DNA from: Symbiodinium natans
Lineage: Eukaryota; Sar; Dinophyceae; Suessiales; Symbiodiniaceae
Assembly: GCA_905221605.1 (NCBI GenBank)
Contig: CAJNDS010002346.1
Span: forward strand, 558,001-622,000
Reading direction: 5' to 3'
DNA: 64,000 nt
Translations under genes and position numbers: made by a program
Shown: positions 20,968 to 31,327 of the stretch, in pieces
How positions within the stretch are numbered: the first letter of the stretch is position 1
Layout of the letters: each line of letters begins with the position of its first letter
Notes under the pieces: generated by a model
Databases searched by the model: none
Seen by the model: only the letters and a program-made list of their open reading frames with translations
Told to the model about the DNA's origin: nothing

Positions 20968-21085
20968 TTAGGGTTTAGGGTTTAGGGTTTAGGGTTTAGG
21001 GTTTAGGGTTTAGGGTTTAGGGTTTAGGGTTTAGGGTTTAGGGTTTAGGGGTTAGGGTTTAGGGTTTAGGGTTTAGGGTTTGGGG
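20968..21085. repeat. Interstitial TTTAGGG array
   Basis: Sixteen units, nearly perfect, G-rich on plus. Confidence 0.95.
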
Positions 21086-21867
21086 CAAGTACCCCTGTAT
21101 GTATGTACCCCTAACAGGCTCCTTTAAATACACCTCTACTATGGCCACACTTACAAAGGGCCCCCAAACCCAAGGGTGCAACCCTGAGGGTCCAAGGCAG
21201 AGTCCAGGAAAAACACGAAAAGCCTGAAAACCCTGAAGCCTTAAAACCCTGAAGCCTCTGAACCCCAAACGCTAAACCCTAAACCCTAAACCCTCTCACT
21301 TATTGAAGCCCTCAACCCCGCCCCCCCCACCCACCACCCAACCTTTAAATCCTACAGCCCTAAAGCCCTACTGCAAACCCGCTTGGCAGCCCAGTAGCCA
21401 TAGTGCAATACCCATTTCGGGGTTGCCGGCTTTTGCAAGGTCACCCGGAACGCAAAGAGGGCAAAAGGGCATCACTCAGCCGTCCAGTCCTCAACCCTGA
21501 AACATACATCCCCTAAACTGGGGTAGGTTTGGGGGGAGGGGGCGGGGAGGGGAGGGGGGGGGGGGGGGCATAAAGATTAATTCTCTATGGCTTTAGGATT
21601 ATGTAGGGGAGTAGGCAAAAAGTAAGAACTTTCATGGCTTCATAAGGACGAAAGAGGGGATCACACGGGAGATTAAGAGTAATAAGAAGTTACAAAAAAC
21701 TATATGTTCTCAAACCTGCCCCTATCAAACCCTAGACCCTGGACCCTAGACCGGAGACCCTAAACCCTAAACCCTAAACCCCTCCAGGTGTGCGGCTCCA
21801 CCCTCCGAACGAAGCTGTCGGAACTCTCGACGCGGCCCACGTTTCCTGGCCAGAATCTTAGGGGTAC

Positions 21868-22000
21868 TTGGAGGTTCAGGGTACTTAGTAACTAATTATA
21901 ACTGTACTTACAACTGCATTTATAACCATGTTAGGGCACTTAACAGGCTTAGTGGGTTATAAGTACAGCTATAAGTAGTTACTAAGTACAATGAACCTCC
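21868..22000. mobile_element. MITE family C (TTGGAGGTTCATGGTACTTA)
   Basis: Palindromic element: left arm TTGGAGGTTCAGGGTACTTA, right arm ACTAAGTACAATGAACCTCC, with a TATAACT...GTTATAAG interior. A better preserved copy (56011-56160) is inserted inside a family B MITE. Confidence 0.8.
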
Positions 22001-22211
22001 ATGTACTTTCATGGTCTCTTCTAACCAGGGCCCTTACAGGATTTAGGGCTTAGGGCTTAGGGTTTAGTGATGGGGTTTAGGGTTTAGGGTAGTTGCATGG
22101 TCCTTTTTGTAGGGGCGCTTGAAAAGGGGACACCTTTTGCACCCCTAAAAAACCCTACGAAAACCCAAGGGCCCAGACTTCGGAACCAAAGGAGCTAAGG
22201 GACCATACCCA

Positions 22212-22318
22212 GAGGGTCCATTTGTAGTACCATTATGGAATTAGGTACCCAAAACCTTATTTAGTATGGTTTTTGGGTACCTAAATCCATAATAGTAATA
22301 CAAATGGACCCTCTGGGA
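22212..22318. mobile_element. Long perfect-stem hairpin element, family I
   Basis: CAGAGGGTCCATTTGTAGTA at the left is the inverse of AGTAATACAAATGGACCCTC at the right, and TAGGTACCCAAAACC pairs with the central GGTTTTTGGGTACCTA. The stem covers almost the whole element. Confidence 0.8.
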
Positions 22319-22483
22319 TACTAAGGGCCCATGTGTCTACCCTCAGGCAGAACAACCCGGCCAGAGATTAGGGGCTCCTCCTTTTGGGGATTTAGGGTTT
22401 GGAGTTTTTCGGAGTTTTCGGGCTGAGGGGATGTTAGGGGAATCACGATGGGAATTTCAAGGTATATCATATGATACTCCTCA

Positions 22484-22545
22484 GTCTAGACCCAAGCGTG
22501 ACCTAGGAATGAAAAAGGGGTGCCCTTGTTATTGGTTTAAAGGGG

Positions 22546-22612
<67 letters not shown>

Positions 22613-22637
22613 ACCCAAGAAGGGCCTACACTGGGTA
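22484..22637. mobile_element. Family J element interrupted by a CAACCCT array
   Basis: Left part GACCCAAGCGTGACCTAGGA...GCCCTTGTTATTGG and right part AAGAAGGGCCTACACTGGGT match family J (28325-28435, 47261-47365, 61478-61580). Between them the usual GGGAACC segment is replaced by eight or more CAACCCT units (22549-22615). Confidence 0.65.
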
Positions 22638-22741
22638 GGGGTTTAGGTTCCCTAAACCCATGCGCTGGCGCTCCTTCGCCAAGCCAAAGAAGCAAAGCCC
22701 CGAAGAAGCGAAACCCACAATGCCAAAGAGCCAAAGAGCCC

Positions 22742-22852
22742 CTGGTTCTTAGTAGGGAATGAGGGAATGAGGGGCCTATATGATCCCTTAAAGGGTATAT
22801 ATATATATACATTATACAGGGCCCTCATTCCCTCATTCCCTACTAAGAACCA
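22742..22852. mobile_element. Hairpin element, family F
   Basis: GGTTCTTAGTAGGGAATGAG and CTCATTCCCTACTAAGAACC are perfect inverted ends around a TA-rich centre. A second copy lies at 44731-44805. Confidence 0.8.
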
Positions 22853-23256
22853 GCCAGAAGAGCCAAGGAGCCGAAAAGCCAAAGAGCCAAAAGCCAAAGA
22901 GCCCAAAGGACAAACAGGTAAAAAGTCAACTAAGCAACAAGCCGCAAAGCCAAAGCCGAAGCCCCAAGTGAAGAGAGCACGCGCAGTGCCTCTTGCAAAC
23001 CCTCTGTTACGTGGTCGGCCTTTTGAGTTTTGTCATGTGCTAAACCCTAAACCCTAAACCCTAAAAAGCGGTCGAATTGATTGGGCTGCATTACAGGAAT
23101 CTGCGGGCTGACACCTTAGTCAGAAGAGTCTTGTTTCATACAAGGCCCTGAAGCTGTGAAACCCTGAGCCTCCCTAAGCCCTAAACCCTAAACAACCACT
23201 TCCTGGTTTTGCTCCGGCTTTCTCTCCATGTCCCGTTAGTTACCATAAGTCTTCGA

Positions 23257-23551
23257 TCAGGCAAACCCTACGTCTGAGGGCCGCATAAGAAAATTAGGGC
23301 AGGCCAGGTCCCTCCTCTTTCTGGGAAACCCTAAACTCTAAACCCTAAACCCTAAACCCTAAACCCTAAACCCTAAACCCTAAACCCTAAACCCTAAACC
23401 CTAAACCCTAAACCCTAAACCCTAAACCCTAAACCCTAAACCCTAAACCCTAAACCCTAACCCTAAACACACCCATCGACGCACCAAGCTCCGCAAAACC
23501 TCCGCAAACCCCCGGCCTCCGTCCTGCTCCTCAAGTTCCTTCACAATCCTG
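23257..23551 (-). CDS. Two exons joined across a telomeric-repeat intron
   Basis: Exon 23471-23551: acceptor GTCTTGAG|C, frame RIVKELEEQDGGRGFAEVL then RSLVRRW, clearly protein-like and amphipathic. Exon 23257-23320: acceptor GGGTTTCCCAG|A, frame KRRDLACPNFLMRPSDVGFA then TGA. Phase 2-1 join with donor GT|GTGTTT. The 150-nt intron is about nineteen TTTAGGG units plus short ends. The alternative donor TGG|GTGTGT would give a shorter tail. Function unknown. Confidence 0.55.
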
Positions 23552-23569
23552 CTCAAGACGGGGTTTAGT

Positions 23570-23745
23570 TAGGGTTTAGGGTTTAGGGTTTAGGGTTTAG
23601 GGTTTAGGGTTTAGGGTTTAGGGTTTAGGGTTTAGGGTTTCGGGTTTCGGGTTTCGGGTTTCGGGTTTAGGGTCTAGGGTCTAGGGTCTAGGGTTTAGTT
23701 AGGGTTTAGGGTTTAGGGTTCAGGGTTCAGGGTGTAGGGTTTAAG
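23570..23745. repeat. TTTAGGG / TTTCGGG / TCTAGGG array
   Basis: Runs of homogenised variants (five TTTCGGG, then four TCTAGGG) inside TTTAGGG, a sign of local unit amplification. Confidence 0.9.
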
Positions 23746-24853
23746 GTGTTGGGTTTGAGGCTTAGGGTTTAGAGTTTAGAGCTTGGGGTTTAGGGTTAGG
23801 GTGCCGCCGGGGCTCTACCCAACGAGCCCAGGTTACCCCGGTTACCCCGGTTTTTCAGGGCTAGGCTTGAGGGTTTAGGGTTTGGCAACCGCAATAATTA
23901 TGGTTTAAGAGTTTAGGGTTTAAGGCACATTCCCTTGCTTAGGGCTGTTGGGCTCTTCGGGTCGGTCTTTGAGGGTGCAAAGGGTTTAGTTTTTTGTTTA
24001 GTTTTAGGGTTTAGGGTTTAGTTTAGGTGTTTTTTTTTTTTTCGGGTGTAGGTTTCTCGGGTGTAGAGCATAGGGTGTAATAAATAAGGTTTAGGTCTTA
24101 GGTTTTGATGAGGGATACGGGCTTATAGGGTTCAGCGTGCAGCACTTGGGCCGTGAGCCAGACCCGAAGCCTACAATCTGTATTGAGCATCTAAACTTGA
24201 AACCTGGGGTTTAGGGCTTAGGGTAAGTTTAGGGTTTAGGGTTTAGGGCTTAGGGTTTAGGATTTAGGGTTTAGCGATGTTGGTCCCCATTTTGGGGCCG
24301 TGTGCTTGGCAAGGGAACCTATGAACCCCGCAAAAGGCAAAGGGGCACCACTCAGCTACCACGCCTACTATCCTCTGAGGGTTTAGGGTTTAGGGTTTAG
24401 GCTGCCTACCCTAAACCCTGCTCTATGAGCCCTGCAAGCCCTATGGACGTGTACAAGCCCCGCACACTGCAAACGAAGTACTAAGCATGCAATCCCCATG
24501 AAACCCGCTCTCAATTGTAGTCCCTACAAACACTGCAAACTCTAACAGCAACCTACTCCTACACGTGCTTAAGAAAGAAGACTTCTAGCCTTGCCACGAG
24601 GGCAACACCGGGGACCGTGAACCTCTATATTCAACAGTCCTGAGGTTCCAGGGCCAGGGCTATGGTCTTCGGGTTCAGGATGTAGGGTTTAGGGTGTAGG
24701 GCTTTGGGCTTAGAGTTTAGGGTCTAGGGTCTAGACTTTAGGGCTCAGGGTGCAGGATTTTGGGGTTCAGAATTTAGGGTTTAGGGTAATTACAGGATTT
24801 AGGGCTCAGGGCGCAGGCCCTGAACCATAAAGCCCCCAATTCCTGCGCCAAAC

Positions 24854-24902
24854 CCCTGGCCGCAGGCCTGCGCAGATCCTGGACTTGCGCAGTCAGCCTG
24901 AG
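24854..24902 (-). CDS. Candidate internal exon
   Basis: Acceptor ACCCTAAG|CTC, frame LRLTAQVQDLRRPAAR, donor at GTTTGG. Leu/Arg/Gln heptad character. 49 nt. Confidence 0.4.
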
Positions 24903-25229
24903 CTTAGGGTTTTAGGGTTTATGGCTAGGGTTTAGGGTTTAGGGTATAGGGTTTAGGGTTTAGGGTATAGGGTTTAGGGTAGTTTAGGGCTTAGTGATCC
25001 CTAAACCCTGAATTCAGAATGCTCGCAGACCCTTCACGTGGAAGGCTCGGGGCAGCGATGTTTGGGGGCTTCGGGTCTAAGGTTTCAAGGGTTTAGGGTT
25101 TAGGGTTTAGGGCTTAGGGTTTCGGGTTTAGGGATTAGCACCGCGAACAGCTCGGGAAGACCCAGGCCCCACTCGCGGTTTAGGGTTTAGGGTTTAGGGT
25201 TTAGGGTTAGGGTTTAGGAGTGAGAGTAC

Positions 25230-25286
25230 CTGCGCCAACGCAAGGAGACGAAGCACACCGTTGATGTGGAGCGGCCCCTTGCTCGG
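25230..25286 (-). CDS. Duplicated 57-nt exon, copy 1
   Basis: Frame PSKGPLHINGVLRLLALAQ between AG acceptor and the strong donor CAG|GTACTC. The same exon occurs in opposite orientation at 26264-26320 with only a few substitutions. Flanked by TTTAGGG tracts on both sides. Confidence 0.6.
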
Positions 25287-25388
25287 CTCGCATGTGAGGT
25301 TTAGGGTTTAGGGTTTCTAGGGTTTGCAGGGCTTAGGGTTTTTAGGGTTTTTGGGGTTTTTGGGTTTAGGGTATAGCGTTGTGTTCCC

Positions 25389-25634
25389 TTATGGTTCCGG
25401 GCAATTAATTGCTGTAATAGGGACTAAGTGACTGGCGCTGTATGTATAACAGTTCCATGTAGACAGGACAGGCACGCATGCCCGAGCCCGCCCTGGCTGC
25501 GGTGTGCCCGGCGTCGGCACTTGATCGATGAGAGAAACACTGGAGCGAAAAGAGGTCGGGGCGACACTGCCATCGAAGTAGTTCGCCTGGTTCAACTCTT
25601 TCTGCTCGCGTAAGTGACTATGCTTTTGCTGCAT
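25389..25634 (-). CDS. Hypothetical 81-codon frame
   Basis: Starts MQQKHSHLREQKELNQANYF and continues VSLIDQVPTPGTPQPGRARA, ending at a stop in unique sequence. It is the longest frame in an 800-bp block free of telomere repeats. An overlapping plus frame exists; neither has a recognised domain. The block to its right (25680-26000) is unique DNA with no exon I can support. Confidence 0.3.
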   Translation of the reverse strand: MQQKHSHLREQKELNQANYFDGSVAPTSFRSSVSLIDQVPTPGTPQPGRARACVPVLSTWNCYTYSASHLVPITAINCPEP

Positions 25635-26263
25635 GCCGAGTGAGCCTAGACAGAGCTCCGTTGGAGTACTCCGTAAGATTTAGCACCGCGAACAGCCTGT
25701 GGCGACCGCATGGACCTAATGTTGGCATGCTGGGGCAAGCTATGGATTCTGCCACTGCGTGGTTCTTTATCGAGAACTAGGAGTTTGCCTGCTCCGTACC
25801 CCGCCCATGTAACCCTTTAGTGTATCACAGGAAATAAATTCCCTGCGCAGAACGTGCAAGATCTCGAACGTACAGGACATTCAATTTCTATGTATTCAGC
25901 GTATCTGAATAAAGAACAAAACATGGTGCCCAACAACTGCTGAATCATTGACAATTCGGGGTTACTAGTGAAGCGCATGGGTCAAGCCACGAATTTGCTT
26001 GGCTATTGATCAACATGCCTGTGCCTAAAGAACCCTACATGTCCCCTCTAAACCCACAGGAACCCAAATAAAAACCCTAAACCCTCAACCCAAAACCCTC
26101 CCCAAGGAGGACCTTTAGATCAACCCCATTCGGATCAAACTCTGCAGGTCCCTGTGAAACCTACAATTCGGGGATGTAACCCTAGGGTGTTGGGCTTAGG
26201 GAGACATGCAGCTTGCGCTAAACCCTAAACCCTAGACCCTAAACCCTAAACCCCACATTCGAG

Positions 26264-26320
26264 CTGAGCAAGGGGCCGCTCCACATCAACGGTGTGCTTC
26301 GTCTCCTTGCGTTGGGGCAG
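26264..26320 (+). CDS. Duplicated 57-nt exon, copy 2
   Basis: Acceptor CACATTCGAG|CTG, frame LSKGPLHINGVLRLLALGQ, donor CAG|GTATCC, phase 0 to 0. The frame, acceptor and donor are all conserved with the inverted copy at 25230-25286. Flanking introns are CCCTAAA tracts. Confidence 0.65.
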
Positions 26321-26577
26321 GTATCCCTCACTCCTAAACCCTAAACCCTAAACCCTAACCCTAAACCCTAAACCCTAAACCCTAAACCCTAAACACTTCG
26401 GGGTCCGGAGGCAAGCTCTGACAAGGCCTGGAAGGCCAGGAACCCCAAAAAAACTAACCCCAAAGCCGTAAATCCCGTGCCCTAAACCCTAGCCCTAAAC
26501 CCTAAACCCTAAACTCCAAACCCTCTTTCCTGAAACTAGATACCCTAAATCCCGGCACCCACCAAGCCCTAAATCTC

Positions 26578-26622
26578 CTGCAACTGGAGCTGCAGTCTCA
26601 ACTCCTCCACCTTCGCCGCCAT
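26578..26622 (-). CDS. Candidate first exon
   Basis: ATG GCG GCG AAG opens MAAKVEELRLQLQLQ, a coiled-coil-like start, ending CAG|GAG. No canonical donor, so the 3' border is uncertain. Confidence 0.4.
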
Positions 26623-27523
26623 GGGGGGCCTTCGAAATCAGGAAGTTTAGAGTTTAGGGTTCAGAGTCGAGGGTTTTAGGGTTTAGGGTTGAGGGTTTGG
26701 GGTTTAGGGCCTGGGGTTTAGGGTTGAGGGTTTAGGGCTTTAGGGTTCAGGGTTTAGGGTCTAGCTAGGGGGGGGGGGTATAATAAGCAGTTGGGGCTTG
26801 GGGGTTTTGGGGCATTGAGGGTTTTAGGGTGATAAGGGGTTAAGTTGAGGGGAAAAAATGTCGGCGTATTCTTGCGAAAAAAGAGCCCCTTTTGCTTCTT
26901 TCAAGCGAAGAGCGGAACAAATTTCTTAGAGTTCAGGGTTCAGGGCTTAAGGTTTAGCGGAAAGTACTTGGAGTTCAGGGTTCTGGACTAAAGAACTTTA
27001 TGCCCAAAAAAAACATACGAAGCTACCAAAAGGCCCATCAGGAAAAGTATAAGCCCGCTCAACCACATGCAGTAAGGCAGGGACTCTGTAATAGGGACCT
27101 TGGGGGTTATTGGGGAGTTCGTTAGGGGCTAGGTAGGTATGTAGGGACTCTATAAGGTATAAATAAATAAATATGTATATATATATACATATATATATAG
27201 GGGTTATATAGGGGAATAAGATGAAGCCTCCCTTCTAGGGGTCCCTCCTTTTACCCCAACATCGCAGCCCATGGCATGAAACCCTACGAGCCATAAACTC
27301 CAAACCCTACGCACAAAAAGAACAAACCATGCTTAAACCCTACACCCCATGCCAAAAAATTAGGGTTTAGGGTTTAGGGTTTAGGGTTTAGGGTTTAGGG
27401 AAAAACTAAACCCCCAAACCCTACAACTCTAAACCCTGGAAGCTTTTCGACCCTAAACCCAAAAAGCCACCCTGAACCCTCCCTAAACCCTAAACCCCTA
27501 AACCTCACGGCCCTGCCTCCCAG

Positions 27524-27598
27524 GCCTCCCTAGTGGCAATGCCAACTCGGGCCCGATTGCCGCGGGAACATCCCAAGTTTTACGATTTACCAAAATAA
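27524..27598 (+). CDS. 3'-terminal exon
   Basis: Acceptor GGCCCTGCCTCCCAG|GCC, frame ASLVAMPTRARLPREHPKFY then DLPK and TAA. Phase 0 start. The upstream exon was not found in the CCCTAAA-rich sequence to the left. Confidence 0.5.
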   Translation, partial: ASLVAMPTRARLPREHPKFYDLPK

Positions 27599-28003
27599 GG
27601 GGCCCTAATATAAACCCCAAATAGAGGCACGCCGAATTTCTGTAACCCCATTTCAGGTTTAGGGTTCAGGGGTCCAGGCTTTAGTGTTTACAGGATCCAG
27701 GGCTGGGGTAGCGATGTTTAGGAGTGCATACAATGGGTACTCTATTTTGGACAAAGACCCATGCACCGGTAGCTTCTCTCAAGCCAAAACCCTAAACCCT
27801 AAACGGTTTAGTCCAGACCCCGACCCCTAGCCCTGAAGCAAGACCCTACAGTAAATACCCGAAACGCTGATTCGTTAGTTCATGATCTGAAACCCAATAA
27901 GGGAGATCGAACTACCTAGATGACAGATCGTTGGAGGGGGGGGGGGGGTGATGGGGCGAACTCGCCCCGCTCGCCAGCTTCTTTCCGTGCTCTCTCCGTC
28001 GAG

Positions 28004-28048
28004 GACATCTGGCAGGCACATCCCTTGGGGAGGCGCTGCCGGATGTGA
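28004..28048 (+). CDS. 3'-terminal exon
   Basis: Long pyrimidine tract CTTTCCGTGCTCTCTCCGTC before GAG|GAC, then DIWQAHPLGRRCRM and TGA. The overlapping minus frame (SPRDVPARCPRRREHGKK) is an alternative. Confidence 0.4.
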   Translation, partial: DIWQAHPLGRRCRM

Positions 28049-28871
28049 CACCCCTAGTTGCCAACCCAAGCCACATAGAACTAGATTGTTGGCTCTGGAC
28101 GTCCACCTAATTGGGTACTTCTCTAAATTCGGGTCCGTTTTTGGGGGTCCCCTTTTTAAAGGGTGCCGCCTTACAATGGGCACCCAGAAAGGGCCCATAA
28201 TTTAGGAAACTACCCATATGTACATGCACGTGCCATCTGGGACCAATCTGGCGCAAGAGAGCACTGGACGAGACCACTTCGGAAAAGCCAAACCCAAAAC
28301 CCAACATGCTGGCTTTTGCTAGACCCAGGAGTAACCTAGGATTACAACGGAACCTAGGATTACAACGGGCGCCCTTTCTGGTTTTAAGGGGATTATCAGG
28401 GAACCCCAACCCTGAAAAAAGGGAATAAGGGCCTAGTTTAGAAACTTAAAGCTTCCCATGGCCAAGCGTGCGTACAGCCACTCTTCTGAGGGATGCTTGC
28501 GCTGCCAGGTATAGTTTAGGGTGTAGAGTATTTGCCTCTGGGTAAGGCCAGAACCTGAGGAGAATATTCGTCATGGGAATGCTCGGAACCTCCCCCTTCT
28601 CAAAGAATTTAATGTTGTATCCTGATTCGTGCCGACCCCCGGAATTGGGATTTGGGGTTCGGGCTTAGGGTTTAAATAGGATTCTCTGGATTCAGGGCTT
28701 GCGGCCTCCACAAATGTCTCTTCCCGAATCCCAAGTAAGTTCTAGAAGCTCTGAACTCTAAACCCTAAACCTCCCTCCAAGTTCTAGGCGCCAAACCCTC
28801 AACCCTAAACCCTAAACCCTAAACCCTAAACCCTAAACCTATTCTGGCTCACGTGGCCACTGGCCTGCAAG

Positions 28872-29068
28872 GTGAAACGAGGGCCGAAGCTCGGGCGCTC
28901 GGAGCTTTGGGAGCTCAACACGGTTTAGGGTTTAGGGTTTAGGGTTTAGGGTTTAGGGTTTAGGGTTTAGGGTTTAGGTTTAGGGTTTAGGGTAACTTGA
29001 CACCATCTAACCATGCAAAACGTAGACGCTCCAGTGCCCACTCTCAGCAACATGCTTTGATTTTTTAG
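28872..29068 (+). CDS. Two exons separated by a pure TTTAGGG intron
   Basis: Exon 28872-28922: acceptor GGCCTGCAAG|GTG, frame VKRGPKLGRSELWELNT. Intron 28923-28990 (68 nt): GTTTAGGG(TTTAGGG)n...TTTAG, nothing else. Exon 28991-29068: GNLTPSNHAKRRRSSAHSQQ then HALIF and a TAG contributed by the next TTTAGGG tract. Phase 0 on both sides. Unspliced, the frame would hit TAG in the second codon of the array. Protein unknown; Arg-rich tail. Confidence 0.6.
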
Positions 29069-29260
29069 GGTTTAGGGTTTAGGGTTTAGGGTTTAGGGTT
29101 TCGGGATGCAGCCCGACTTGACCCCCCCCAAGTCCTACCACCTACAGCCCGCTTGCGCCGGAGGCATCCCCTTCCTCCGCCGAGGGCGCGTGCGTCACTT
29201 GCCCTGCAGCTTGGCAAAGAACCCTCAAGCTGGGGGGAGTGGGAACCATGGTTTAGGGCG

Positions 29261-29343
29261 TTGGGGTTTAGGGTTTAGGGTTTAGGGTTTAGGGTTTAGG
29301 GTTTAGGGTTTAGGGTTTAGGGTTTAGGGTTTAGGGTTTAGGG
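29261..29343. repeat. Interstitial TTTAGGG array
   Basis: Eleven perfect units. The block before it (29106-29249) is open on both strands and may hold an exon whose donor is ATG|GTTTAGGG. Confidence 0.95.
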
Positions 29344-29447
29344 CATATTTATGCACCCATTCTCGAACACGAGCTCCGAAACTTTACTGCATAAGCTTTG
29401 AAATCAAAATGTAAGCCCCCCAACCACCCCAAGCCTCGAGCACTAAG

Positions 29448-29490
29448 AAGCTGGGCGTCACGATGAACGCAAATGGAGTTTCGAGAATCA
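29448..29490 (+). CDS. Candidate internal exon
   Basis: Acceptor GCACTAAG|AAG, frame KLGVTMNANGVSRI, donor ATCA|GTAATC. 43 nt. Confidence 0.4.
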
Positions 29491-29886
29491 GTAATCAGAC
29501 ATACTGTCCTCAAAGCCTAAGCCCTTTGCACCCTAAACTGTCCACCCCAACCTCTGAACCCGCACCTTGAGTCCCTTCACAGCAACCCTGCGTAGAGGTT
29601 GCGGGTGTAGAGTCTAGAGGAACCTCCAGAACTTTTGATTTAGGATACAACCCTAAACCCTGAACCCTAAACCCTGAACCCTAAACCCTAAACCCTAAAC
29701 CCTAAACCCTAAGGAGTCTTGCTACATTGCGGAGTGTAGGAGGCTCTGGGCAGGATGGTTTAGGCTTGGAGGGTCGCCTTGCTTTGAGGTCGCTTAGGGG
29801 TTCTAAGGGTTCAGGGCCGATTCAGACTGCGACCCTAAACCCTAAACCCTAAACCCTAAACCCTAAACCCTAAACCCTAAGCTCAC

Positions 29887-29963
29887 CCCCGCCCCTGCTC
29901 GCCGCAGCTGAGGTCCAGGCGAAGTGTGGCCAGCGCCCTCTTGGCCTGCTTTTGTTTCTTCAT
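29887..29963 (-). CDS. Internal exon, basic coiled-coil
   Basis: Acceptor CCCTCCAACAG|ATG, frame MKKQKQAKRALATLRLDLSC then GEQGRG, donor GTGAGC running into TTAGGGTTTAGGG. 77 nt. Strong signals at both ends. Confidence 0.6.
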
Positions 29964-30531
29964 CTGTTGGAGGGTTTAGGGTTTAGGGTTTAGGGTTTAG
30001 GGTTTAGGGTTTAGGGTTTAGGGTTTAGGGTTTAGGGTTGTATTAGGGTTTCAGGGTTTTGGGGTTGAAGGTTTGATGTTGTTCTTGTTGGAGGAAGTGG
30101 GTTCAGGGTTTAGGGCTGGGGGGGGGGGAGTGGGGGAGAGGTGCCGGAGCTTGGTGGGGGGTCTGGGAAGGACTTTGGGGCTTGTCTGCAAACCTTGGTA
30201 GTATCCAGATTGGACAACTCATGGAATGAATATGTGCTTGTGGTACTTGTGCACAAAATGAGTCCAAAAAAGAGACCCGAAACCACACACACACACAGAA
30301 GTTCAAGAGCCCTACACCCTAAACCCTAAACCCTAAACCCCTAAACCCTAAACCCCTAAACCTAAACCCTAAACCCTAAACCCTGGGAGTTGGTCAGCTC
30401 ACTTCCAGCGTTCAAGCATCAACTCCAAAACCCTCAACTCCAAACCCCTAAAGTTAAGAGCCGAAGGCTTTGTAAGGGCATGATCTTTTTTGTGGAGAGT
30501 TTGGCTCATTTATTGTCCCCCCCCCCCCCAG

Positions 30532-30593
30532 GCCCAACCCGGAAGTACAACAAAGGGCACCTCGGCAGGCGCGTCGAGCTCCGCTCTCAGTAA
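30532..30593 (+). CDS. 3'-terminal exon with poly-C tract
   Basis: A run of fourteen C forms the pyrimidine tract before CAG|GC; the frame is PTRKYNKGHLGRRVELRSQ then TAA, third positions mostly G or C. Two other plus frames of the block are also open. Confidence 0.45.
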
Positions 30594-30789
30594 TGCCTCC
30601 GGGTTTGGGGTTTTAGGTCTTCCGGCGCCCACTGCAAGACTTCTTGTCCCTTCGGCCAAATGGCTTTACACTTTGGGTTTGGCTTATGTTTACCCTAAAC
30701 GCCAAACCCTAAGCGCCAAACCCTAAACCCTAAACCCAGGCAGCGAGGGGGAAGGGGGACCCTAAACCCTGAATTCTAAACCCTGGCAG

Positions 30790-30852
30790 CCTTTGTCTAA
30801 GGAGTGGTTTTATCGGATGGGGATCCTGAGAGACTCAGAGGGGCTCCCCCAA
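30790..30852 (+). CDS. Internal exon
   Basis: Acceptor CCCTGGCAG|CCT, frame PLSKEWFYRMGILRDSEGLP, donor CAA|GTAAGG. 63 nt, phase 0 to 0. One of the best-defined exons in the window. Confidence 0.6.
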
Positions 30853-31273
30853 GTAAGGGCCCATACCAAGCGGCTCTGAAGTATGGGAGACTGGGTTCTT
30901 CGGTTTAGGGTTTATAGGGTTTTGGTTTTATAGGGTTTATAGGGTTTATAGGGTTTATAGGGTTGATAGAGTTTATAGGGTTTATAGGGTCTACAGGGTT
31001 TCTAGGGATTATAGGGTTTACGGGGTTTATTTTGGGGTTTACAGGGTTTATAGGGTGTACATGGTTTAGGGTGTTTTTAGGGTCGACGGGCTTCGGGGGG
31101 TCTAGGGGTAGTTTAGCAGCTTTCGAAAGCTCCAGGCTTCGGGTTTTTTTAATTCAAGGATTTGTTAGGCAGTTTATGGCAGTGTTCTAGAAGGCAGTTT
31201 AGGGCTCAGGAAGTTTAAGGCCGTTTTGGGGCCCAGGAACTAAACCCTAAACCCTGAACCCTAAACCCTAAAC

Positions 31274-31327
31274 CCTCAACGCGGCCTCCCGCTTTGTCTC
31301 CAAGCTGAGCTGCTTGGACAGGCTGTC
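31274..31327 (-). CDS. Internal exon
   Basis: Acceptor CGCGCCTTGAACTGAG|GAC, frame DSLSKQLSLETKREAALR, donor AGG|GTTTAGGG. 54 nt, phase 0. The telomere tract begins at the splice site. The plus strand is also open. Confidence 0.45.

Noticed and set aside
21793-21865. Exon-like block open on both strands (VCGSTLRTKLSELSTRP / REFRQLRSEGGAAHLEG)
   Set aside because: Both strands have plausible acceptors, so no strand could be chosen and it is not listed as a gene.
22555-22615. CRISPR-like regular repeat
   Set aside because: Units are contiguous CAACCCT with no spacers: a telomere-variant array.
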